Shown here one piece after another: positions 1-6,200 of a DNA stretch of 10,192 bases. A model generated the notes under the pieces. That model saw only the letters and a program-made list of their open reading frames with translations, ran no database searches and was not told the DNA's origin. Source of the stretch: Nostoc cf. edaphicum LEGE 07299 (GTDB lineage: Bacteria > Cyanobacteriota > Cyanobacteriia > Cyanobacteriales > Nostocaceae); the NCBI RefSeq assembly GCF_015207245.1, contig NZ_JADEXF010000044.1, positions 1 to 10,192 of the forward strand, written 5' to 3'. Made by a program: the position numbers and the translations under genes. Within the stretch, counting starts at the first letter, position 1. Every line of letters starts with the position of its first letter.

Positions 1-28
1 AGATAACAAACAAAGAAAAGAAAAAACT

Positions 29-199
29 ATGTACACCACCACCAACGAAGACGGCATTCTCAACAACTACGCAGCAGAACCCAAGATGTACTACGCTGAG
101 TACCCAGCAATTTGGGAACAACGTAAATACGTTTTACAAGGTCTTTTTGCAACTTTAATCGTCACCGCTTTAGTTTTGGTTGGTTTTAGCGTTAGCTAA
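29..199 (+). CDS. psb34: Photosystem II assembly protein Psb34 (Ssl1498 family), copy 1
   Basis: This 56-residue protein starts MYTTTNEDGILNNYAAEPKM and ends with one hydrophobic helix at about residues 35-53. The soluble N-terminal arm with the NNYAxEPK motif, followed by a single transmembrane segment ending SVS, is typical of the Ssl1498 'light-harvesting-like' family. That family is now called Psb34 and is known to bind CP47-containing photosystem II assembly intermediates in the thylakoid membrane, where it influences attachment of high-light-inducible proteins. The length matches the family. There is no clear Shine-Dalgarno; the leader is A/G-rich (AAAGAAAAG) just before the ATG. A terminator follows at 256-282, so the gene is probably a short single transcript. 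The protein is identical to copy 2. Identification is by motif and architecture recognition and is confident. Confidence 0.93.
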   Translation: MYTTTNEDGILNNYAAEPKMYYAEYPAIWEQRKYVLQGLFATLIVTALVLVGFSVS

Positions 200-255
200 G
201 ATTTTTTGATTTCAGTATCGCTGTATCTTATTGTCATTCATACTTCTCTCTGTCA

Positions 256-282
256 CCTCGGCTAGTTTCGCCGGGGTTTTTT
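256..282 (+). terminator. Rho-independent terminator of psb34 copy 1
   Basis: CCTCGGC (256-262) pairs with GCCGGGG (270-276), including one G-U pair, across a 7-nt loop, and is followed by six T (277-282). It sits 57 bp after the stop codon. The same stem is kept in copy 2 although the loop has changed. Confidence 0.9.
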
Positions 283-364
283 GTGTTTTACATATCCTAA
301 ACGGCAGTAGTATACTGATAAGTCAGTTTTATGAATACAATCAGTCTTTATTTGTCAAGTCCTA

Positions 365-393
365 TTGACTATTTGTAACGAAATTGTTATATT
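365..393 (+). promoter_or_regulatory. Sigma70-type promoter of psb34 copy 2
   Basis: TTGACT (365-370) and TATATT (388-393) are separated by exactly 17 bp. Transcription would begin near 400, giving a leader of roughly 33 nt before the ATG at 433. The promoter lies between the copy 1 terminator and copy 2, so copy 2 can be transcribed independently. The match is sequence-only. Confidence 0.75.
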
Positions 394-403
394 TAGTTAC
401 ATA
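386..403 (+). promoter_or_regulatory. Candidate HLR1 element (RpaB site) over the -10 region
   Basis: GTTATATT-TA-GTTACATA fits the known cyanobacterial HLR1 consensus, two (G/T)TTACA(T/A)(T/A) units separated by 2 nt, at 15 of 16 defined positions; the mismatch is C to T in the first unit. It covers the -10 box and the predicted start site. A further exact half-site, GTTACAAA, lies on the - strand at 372-379 inside the spacer. RpaB bound here would be expected to block RNA polymerase in low light and release it in high light. This is inference from consensus and placement. Confidence 0.65.
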
Positions 404-432
404 AGATAACAAAACAAAGAAAAGAAAAAACT

Positions 433-603
433 ATGTACACCACCACTAACGAAGACGGCATTCTCAACAACTACGCAGCAGAACCCAAGATGTACTACGC
501 TGAGTACCCAGCAATTTGGGAACAACGTAAATACGTTTTACAGGGTCTTTTTGCAACTTTAATCGTCACCGCTTTAGTTTTGGTTGGTTTTAGCGTTAGC
601 TAA
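433..603 (+). CDS. psb34: Photosystem II assembly protein Psb34 (Ssl1498 family), copy 2
   Basis: It encodes the same 56-residue protein as the upstream copy: soluble N-terminal arm (residues 1-33, with NNYAAEPK at 12-19) and one transmembrane helix (about 35-53). The only nucleotide changes are synonymous, at Thr5 (ACC/ACT) and Gln37 (CAA/CAG). The family acts in the thylakoid membrane on CP47-containing photosystem II intermediates. This copy has a visible promoter (365-393), an overlapping candidate HLR1 element (386-403) and its own terminator (660-686), so it looks fully functional. The leader is A/G-rich without a standard Shine-Dalgarno, as in copy 1. Two identical copies may simply raise dosage; nothing in the proteins suggests division of labour. 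Confidence 0.93.
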   Translation: MYTTTNEDGILNNYAAEPKMYYAEYPAIWEQRKYVLQGLFATLIVTALVLVGFSVS

Positions 604-659
604 GATTTTTTGATTTCGGTATCACTGTATCTCATCGTCAATCTCACTTCTCGACTTTA

Positions 660-686
660 CCTCGGCTAAATTAGCCGGGGTTTTTT
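660..686 (+). terminator. Rho-independent terminator of psb34 copy 2
   Basis: CCTCGGC (660-666) pairs with GCCGGGG (674-680), followed by six T (681-686). The loop TAAATTA can extend the pairing further (TAA/TTA). The stem matches the copy 1 terminator while the loop differs. Confidence 0.9.
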
Positions 687-733
687 GTGTTTTATGTATC
701 CCAAACGGCAAGTGTATTATATTGTCAAACAAG

Positions 734-775
734 TGCGTTAGCGAGTCTTCTCCCAAAGGCAGACACCAAGCGCGA
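734..775. repeat. Possible dispersed palindromic repeat
   Basis: The stretch beginning GCGTTAGCGAGTC contains a small hairpin: GTCT (745-748) and CC (753-754) pair with GG (758-759) and AGAC (761-764). It resembles GCGTTAGCG-type dispersed repeats remembered from Nostocales intergenic regions. Only one copy is seen here, so repeat status is from memory and not shown by the window. Confidence 0.35.
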
Positions 776-850
776 CCAAGCATCACAGTTCGTTACTCGT
801 ATCGCTCAAATCAATAACATAAACGTGTTGATTAATATGGGAGGTAAATT

Positions 851-973
851 ATGGATGGAGAAGAAATGAGAAGAAGCTACGCTAACAGAGAGATTTTAAT
901 GCTAATCGGTACTTGCGTCAGAGTTCTTGTCTTAGAGGATGGAACCGCGATCGATTCCGATCACGACTGGTGA
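851..973 (+). CDS. Small unrecognised protein, 40 aa
   Basis: The ORF runs from ATG at 851 to TGA at 971-973 and gives a 40-residue product starting MDGEEMRRSYANREILM and ending in the acidic tail AIDSDHDW. A strong GGGAGG Shine-Dalgarno (839-844) is placed about 6 nt before the ATG, and an in-frame TAA at 845-847 fixes this as the earliest possible start. A modest hydrophobic patch (about residues 15-29, ILMLIGTCVRVLVLE) contains one Cys and an Arg and is too short and charged for a clear membrane helix. I recognise no family. Flanking sequence shows no partner: the psb34 terminator lies upstream and the Uma2 gene starts 121 bp downstream. The ribosome binding site is the main support; it could still be a chance ORF. 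Confidence 0.5.
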   Translation: MDGEEMRRSYANREILMLIGTCVRVLVLEDGTAIDSDHDW

Positions 974-1094
974 GACTGTTGTTGGTTGAGAATTAGTGCG
1001 ATTTTATCTGCATCCTAGCTTTTTTTGTCGCCTTGTCAGCAAGAAACTACTAGTCAGCCATAAAATAAAGACAAATCAATAAAAAGGGGTGTTT

Positions 1095-1841
1095 ATGGCA
1101 ACCCAACTCGGTGAAGCTAAATCTTCAACAGAACTAGTAGTATCTTGGGAAGCATTGCCCGCAGATTTTCACCTAGAGGATGAACCAGTGGAAAATACAG
1201 GTCAGCCACTATTGGCTGGTGCTTTGCGCGAAAGCCTTGAGATAAGTGGTTTCATCCAACCGCAGATGTTGATAGCCTCAAATTTTGGACTTTGTGCGAC
1301 GATAAACGGGCAATTTATAGCTAAAGCACCCGATTGGGTTTATGTGCGATCGGTAAATCAGGTTTTAGGAGAACGCAAAAGCTATACACCCAATTTAGAT
1401 GGAGATATTCCAGCAATTGTGATGGAATTTCTCTCTGACACTGAGGGTGGAGAATACTCTTTTAAACGAACCTATCCACCAGGAAAATGGTTTTTTTACG
1501 AGCAGATTCTTCAAGTCCCAATTTACATAATTTTTGACCCAAATGGTGGTTTGTTAGAATTTTACCAACTCGAAAACAGGCGCTACGAGTTAAAACAACC
1601 TGATGAAAATGGTCGTCATTGGATTGATTCAATGGGTTTATTTCTGGGAACCTGGCAAGGAACAAAAGAAGCCAGAACTGGTTACTGGTTGCGCTGGTGG
1701 GATGAGGCAGGTAATTTGTTGCTTTGGGCAGTGGAACAAATTGAACAGGAACGCCAACGTGCCGAACAGGAACGCCAGCAAAAAGAACGGCTAATTGCCT
1801 ATCTACAATCTCAAGGTATCGATCCAAATAATTTTCCTTAG
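1095..1841 (+). CDS. Uma2 family (DUF820) PD-(D/E)XK endonuclease-like protein
   Basis: This 248-residue protein has the Uma2/DUF820 restriction-endonuclease-like fold, abundant in cyanobacteria and of poorly known function. Candidate active-site residues are Asp80 in APDWVYV, Glu111 in IVMEFLSD, and Lys131 in KWFFYEQ, just before the conserved strand VPIYIIFDP (141-149). Glu111 to Lys131 spans 20 residues, a few more than the usual 14-15, so the loop carries an insertion. The C-terminus (about 213-240) is a Glu/Arg/Gln-rich coiled coil (EQERQRAEQERQQKERL) common in this family, followed by SQGIDPNNF. ATG 1095 is preferred over an in-frame GTG at 1089 because that GTG overlaps the likely ribosome binding site (AAGGGG, 1084-1089). 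No adjacent toxin, transposase or restriction gene indicates a role. Family assignment is firm; substrate is unknown. Confidence 0.88.
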   Translation: MATQLGEAKSSTELVVSWEALPADFHLEDEPVENTGQPLLAGALRESLEISGFIQPQMLIASNFGLCATINGQFIAKAPDWVYVRSVNQVLGERKSYTPNLDGDIPAIVMEFLSDTEGGEYSFKRTYPPGKWFFYEQILQVPIYIIFDPNGGLLEFYQLENRRYELKQPDENGRHWIDSMGLFLGTWQGTKEARTGYWLRWWDEAGNLLLWAVEQIEQERQRAEQERQQKERLIAYLQSQGIDPNNFP

Positions 1842-1885
1842 CATATACAAATAAAATTTTCAAGTATTTGAGTGACTCAGTTTAA

Positions 1886-2038
1886 GCAAATAACTGCTAC
1901 AACCGTTACGCCTATCAAGGAGTGGGGCATCATACAGAAATTCAAGTACGGGTGAAAAAGCTAATTGCTAAGAAAAAAGCAACAGAGAAAAAAAATAAGT
2001 TTTTGCTGAATCAAAAGCCAGAATTATTCGTCACTTAA
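1886..2038 (+). pseudogene. Possible gene remnant (C-terminal fragment)
   Basis: One frame is open for 50 codons between TAA at 1883-1885 and TAA at 2036-2038. Its translation begins ANNCYNRYAYQGVGHHTEIQ and continues with a Lys-rich run. The composition (Tyr, His, basic residues, VRVKKLIAKKK) looks coding rather than random. There is no ATG; the only candidate start is GTG at 1922, which abuts GGAG with no spacing, so translation is unlikely. It may be the tail of a decayed gene. I do not recognise the parent. Low confidence. Confidence 0.3.
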
Positions 2039-2078
2039 ACTATCAATTCCCTACTTAATTTCTCCTGGAGGATGATTT

Positions 2079-2861
2079 ATGTCATCACAAATGCTGCGGT
2101 TGATAGCTTTGGGCAGTCTTGGCTTATCTTTGTGTCTGGGTAATTCGGCAGCAATGGCGCAATATGATTCTAATGGCGATGGTGTAGTGGTACCAACAGT
2201 ACCATCAGGCGGCACATCAGCACCAGTTCCAATAGACACATCGACAGGTGTACCATCTTCACCCTCAGCTGACGGTACAACTCGGTTTACCTGTCAAACT
2301 TATAATGGACAGTACACCGTCATGTATCAGCCACAAAGTCAACCAGGACAATTCTTTCCTTGGGCAGCGCCTGCGGCTTTGGGTGGTGGTTGGGACGCAC
2401 AAAGGCGTTGTACAGCAATTGCCAGTCGCTTGGAACTTTATCGCCCAGATGGTTTACAAGAACTTCAGACATCCGTAGAGAATAACGAAAATATTGTCTG
2501 CGTCACAACTGAAGCTAATCCAACCTGTAGAATTGTGCTGACAGTCCCAAGTGGGAAAGATCCTGTTGTTATCCGCAATAGCATTTTTCAGAATTTGACT
2601 ACTGCTGACAGCGGACAACAAACTATAGCTGTTAACACTTATGGCAATCGCAGTAGTGGAGGCAACGAATTATATAATTTAGGACGTACACTTCTAGGCG
2701 GTGGCAATAATCGGGTTAGTTCATCTAGAGGTGGGATTAATTTGAAACCTTTCCTCGATCGCAAAGATGGTGGTACTGGAAACAATTTACGGGGTGGAGT
2801 AGCAATTCGTCGTCAGTCTCAGCCTAATGGCGCTCGTCTAAGCCCTGGTAAGTTCCGGTAA
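2079..2861 (+). CDS. Exported COP23-domain protein
   Basis: This 260-residue protein begins with an export signal: hydrophobic stretch about 6-20, likely signal peptidase I cleavage after AMA (residue 27). A Pro/Ser/Thr/Gly-rich linker follows (30-66), then a COP23-type domain (about 68-173) recognised by TRFTCQT, the RRC motif (109-111), NIVCVTT and a final Cys-containing strand. Cys72, Cys111, Cys141 and Cys150 could form two disulfides outside the cytoplasm. The family is named after a 23-kDa circadian-oscillating, membrane-associated polypeptide of unicellular cyanobacteria; its biochemical role is unknown. The remainder (174-260) is a Gly/Asn/Arg-rich tail of low complexity. GGAGG (2067-2071) sits 7 nt before ATG 2079, supporting this start. 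A strong terminator (2924-2949) follows, so it probably ends its transcription unit. The domain call is confident; function is open. Confidence 0.85.
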   Translation: MSSQMLRLIALGSLGLSLCLGNSAAMAQYDSNGDGVVVPTVPSGGTSAPVPIDTSTGVPSSPSADGTTRFTCQTYNGQYTVMYQPQSQPGQFFPWAAPAALGGGWDAQRRCTAIASRLELYRPDGLQELQTSVENNENIVCVTTEANPTCRIVLTVPSGKDPVVIRNSIFQNLTTADSGQQTIAVNTYGNRSSGGNELYNLGRTLLGGGNNRVSSSRGGINLKPFLDRKDGGTGNNLRGGVAIRRQSQPNGARLSPGKFR

Positions 2862-2923
2862 GCAAGAGTGGCTTTTAATACAAAATGACTTTCAAATAAA
2901 AAATATCCAACTACTTATTGTGG

Positions 2924-2949
2924 GGCGGACATCCTGTCCGCCTTTTTTT
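2924..2949 (+). terminator. Rho-independent terminator after the COP23 gene
   Basis: GGCGGACA (2924-2931) and TGTCCGCC (2935-2942) form a perfect 8-bp stem with a TCC loop, followed by seven T (2943-2949). It lies 62 bp after the stop codon and separates the COP23 gene from the nuclease gene. Confidence 0.93.
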
Positions 2950-3025
2950 ATGGGCATAAAATTGCTGTCTCCTGGACTTCTTCGAGATGTCGAGGATCTA
3001 AATCCAACTGTAGATTATTTATTCT

Positions 3026-3055
3026 TTTAACCTTTTGCTAGCAGTTTCTTAACGT
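3026..3055 (+). promoter_or_regulatory. Candidate Pho box (SphR/PhoB-type site)
   Basis: TTTAACCT (3026-3033) matches the cyanobacterial Pho-box unit YTTAAYYW at 8 of 8 positions, and CTTAACGT (3048-3055) at 7 of 8. They start exactly 22 bp apart, which is two 11-bp steps. The slot between (3037-3044, GCTAGCAG) is degenerate, and both 3-bp spacers are TTT. This equals the known arrangement of three 8-bp repeats with 3-bp spacing. The box is about 200 bp before the nuclease ATG. Only two of three units are good, so it remains a candidate. Confidence 0.5.
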
Positions 3056-3237
3056 TGCTGAGATAACTTGAGGTTGCTGAATATGGATTAATACTAGTAA
3101 AACCTGTAGCTTTTTTGACTACAAAATAGTTTTTATTGATAGTGATATTGCGATTGTCAATGTGACTGAATGATGTTTGCAAATTATTACTGAACGTCAG
3201 CTTTTCAGACAATTTTCAAACAATACAAAATAAATTG

Positions 3238-3243
3238 AAGGAG
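3238..3243 (+). promoter_or_regulatory. Ribosome binding site that sets the nuclease start
   Basis: AAGGAG lies 9 nt before ATG 3253. An in-frame TTG at 3235 would sit directly upstream of this site and is therefore unlikely to be the start. Confidence 0.8.
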
Positions 3244-3252
3244 ACGTTATTA

Positions 3253-6200
3253 ATGGCTTTGACACAAGGCGATATTGCTTTTATCTCTTTCAATGCTGAT
3301 GAAGATGGCTGGTCAATTGTCACATTTGTAGATATAGATCCGAATACAACTATTTATTTCAGTGACGGCACAGCTTCAAGTCCAACCGCAATTGGTAGCA
3401 CTGAATCTTCATTTGTATGGAATACAGGATCTCAGACAATTGCCGCTGGTACTGTAGTTCGCTTTAGTGCAATTGACAGCACTAGTCACGCATCATCTAT
3501 TGGTACATTTACAGTTGTTAACTCAAGTAACCTGGGACTCAGTGCAACTGCTGAGACTATTTATGCCTTTTTGGGAAATAGTGGCACTGCCCCAACTACA
3601 ATTCTGACTGCCGTCTCCAGTGAGGCGAATAACAACAGTTTGGTTACTGTTGGGCTAACTGATGGAGTTAATGCGATCAAACTCACCAGTAGCACTGATT
3701 ATGGTCAGTATACTGGTTCCCGTACTGGACAAACCAGTTTTGTCAACTATAAAGCGTTGGTTAACAACAGTGCTAATTGGACAGTTGATGTCGGAGGTGA
3801 CGGGGCGACAGTAATTCCTAACACTACAAACTTGGCGATCGCTGATAATGATATTGCGACCAACAATAACTCCAGTATTTTGCAGAAAATTGGCAGCTTC
3901 ACCAGTATTAATGGAGCCGAAATATCCGCCTTTGATTCTGGAAGCGATCGCTTATTTGTGGTTGCTGGCAGCATAGTTGAAATTTATAATGTCAGCAATA
4001 CAGGCACGCTAACCTTAGCTGGTTCTTTAACGACGGGATTTACGCCTCCCGCCGGGACACAAGTTATTCCCAATAGTGTTGCGGTGAAAAATGGGATTGT
4101 CGCAGTCGCCTACGCCATCCAAAACACCAGCACAAACGCCCAACAGACAGGAAAGGTGAGTTTCTACAATGCTGCTGGCACTTTCTTGAACTCGGTTGAA
4201 GTGGGTGCATTACCCGATATGCTCACCTTTACGCCCGATGGCACGAAGATATTAGTAGCAAATGAAGGAGAACCCAACAGCTACGGGCAAGTAAATTCGG
4301 TAGATCCTGAAGGTTCAGTCAGTATTATTAACATTGCTGGTGGCGTGGCGAGTGCAACCGTTGTCCAAGCCTCATTTACGACCTTCAATAGCCAGATTGC
4401 CACACTCAAAGCCGCAGGTGTGCGGATTACTGGGCCCGGCTCGACGGTGGCACAAGACTTGGAGCCAGAGTTTATTGCTGTATCTCCAGACGGTCAAACT
4501 GCACAGATTACTTTGCAAGAAAATAATGCGATCGCTATTCTGGATATTGCTAGCGCCACTATCGCCGACATTTTGCCTCTGGGTGCGAAGAATTACAATC
4601 TTCCAGGTAATGGATTAGATGCTAGCGATCGCGATGGTAAAATTAATATTCAGAATTGGCCAGTATTTGGGTTATATCAACCCGATGCGATCGCTAGCTT
4701 CACTGCCAACGGACAGACTTATTACATCACCGCCAACGAAGGAGATTCCCGCGACTACACTGGTTTTAGCGAGGAAATCCGGGTTGGCGCAGCCGGATAT
4801 GTCTTAGATCCAACTGTTTTTCCCAATGCGGCTACCCTGAAGCAAAACACCAACCTGGGACGGTTGATAGTTACAAATGCCACAGGAGACACGGACGGAG
4901 ACGGAGATTTTGACCGCATCGAAGCATTTGGGGCACGTTCCTTTTCGATTTGGGACGCAAGTGGCAATCAAATATTTGATAGTGGCGACCAATTTGAACA
5001 AATCACCGCAACCAAAGTACCAACTTTGTTTAACTCAGATGGTGCGGCTGATACATTTGACACCCGCAGCGATAACAAAGGGCCTGAACCCGAAGGTGTA
5101 GCGATCGGAGTTATCAACAACCGCACCTATGCTTTTATTGGTTTAGAACGTACTGGTGATGTCATCGTCTACGAGGTGACAAACCCTCAAGCGCCAACTT
5201 TCGTTCAATATATCAACACTCCCGAAGATACTGCGATCGAAGGGCTAACCTTTGTCTCGGCGGCTGACAGTCCCACAGGCAAGCCTTTGTTAGTTACTAC
5301 AGCCGAAGTCAGCAAGACGGTTGCGGTATTTGAAGTAACTCCATCCGTTCGGATTAGCGACATTCAGGGAACGGGACATATCTCATCCTTTAGAAATCAA
5401 ACCGTCAGTAATGTAGCGGGTATTGTCACGATTAAAGCAAGTAACGGTTTCTACTTGCAAGACCCCACTCCAGACAGCGACGTTCGCACTTCTGAAGGTA
5501 TTTTCGTTTTCACCTCATCAGCACCAACCGTATCCGTCGGCGATTCGGTATTAGTCAGTGGAACAGTTACAGAATTTCGTCCCGGTAACGATGCTAATAA
5601 TTTAACCAAAACACAAATCACCACTCCCACAATTGTTACCGTTTCTAGTGGCAACGATCTACCCACTGCTACAATCCTTGGTAATGGTGGCAGAACTATT
5701 CCGACAACGGTAATCGATAACGACACGATCGCTAATATCGAAACTGGAACAACCACCTTCGATCCTGCCCAGGATGGCATCGACTTCTATGAAAGCTTAG
5801 AAGGAATGCTGGTACAGGTGAATAACCCAATTACTACTTCACCCACTGCAAACTTTGGCACATCAGAGGAAATTTGGGTATTAGCAGACAATGCCGCAAA
5901 TGCCACAGGTAGAACGGTTCGCGGTGGTAGCCTGATTAGTGCTTCAGATTTCAATCCTGAGCGGATTCAGATCGACGATCTCAACAATGCCTTAACACTG
6001 CCTGAAGTTAATGTTGGTACGCAACTGAGTAATATTGTTGGTGTCGTTGACTACAGCTTTAACAACTATGAAGTTTTAGTATCGGCTGCTCTCACCGTAG
6101 TACAGAACAGTAACATTCAAAAAGAAGTCACGAACCTAACTTCTACCACCAACCAACTGACGATCGCTACCTACAACGTCGAAAACCTCGATCCAGGTGA

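Larger units (their letters stand above)
1..714 (+). repeat. Tandem duplication of the psb34 unit (404-bp period)
   Basis: Positions 1-310 and 404-714 are two copies of the same unit: A/G-rich leader, psb34 coding region, and a 3' flank ending in a terminator. The start codons are 404 bp apart (29 and 433). The leader differs by one A in an A-run. The coding regions differ at 2 of 171 positions, both synonymous. The 3' flanks differ at about 18 of 111 positions by hand alignment. Similarity fades near 316/719. The first copy's promoter lies outside the window. Confidence 0.93.
2862..3252. other. Long intergenic region between COP23 gene and nuclease gene
   Basis: These 391 bp hold the COP23 terminator (2924-2949), a candidate Pho box (3026-3055) and the ribosome binding site of the next gene. 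No convincing ORF is seen on either strand. The A+T-rich stretch from 3056 to 3237 probably contains the nuclease promoter and leader, but I cannot place a -10 box with confidence. Confidence 0.6.

Noticed and set aside
375..388. NtcA-like site (GTA-N8-TAC) in the psb34 promoter
   Set aside because: GTA at 375-377 is followed after 8 nt by GTT, not TAC, so it does not fit the consensus.
687..869. A 60-codon + strand ORF starting inside the psb34 copy 2 terminator region
   Set aside because: It starts at GTG next to the terminator T-run, has no ribosome binding site, crosses a repeat-like hairpin, and overlaps the better-supported ORF at 851 in another frame.
1462..1863. A 133-codon ORF on the - strand
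   Set aside because: It lies opposite the Uma2 gene, which has clear family motifs; the antisense translation resembles no family.
2034..2061. Two Pho-box-like octamers (CTTAAACT and CTTAATTT) just before the COP23 gene
   Set aside because: They start 20 bp apart instead of 22, one has a mismatch, and they lie directly against the ribosome binding site. Chance A+T-rich matches are likely.
2953..3041. Short - strand open stretch whose translation includes LDLDPRHLEEVQET
   Set aside because: It looks somewhat protein-like but spans fewer than 30 codons, has no start codon, and overlaps the candidate Pho box. It may be a tiny remnant; evidence is too thin to annotate.
3235..3252. Upstream TTG start for the large nuclease
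   Set aside because: It precedes the AAGGAG ribosome binding site, which is correctly spaced for ATG 3253.
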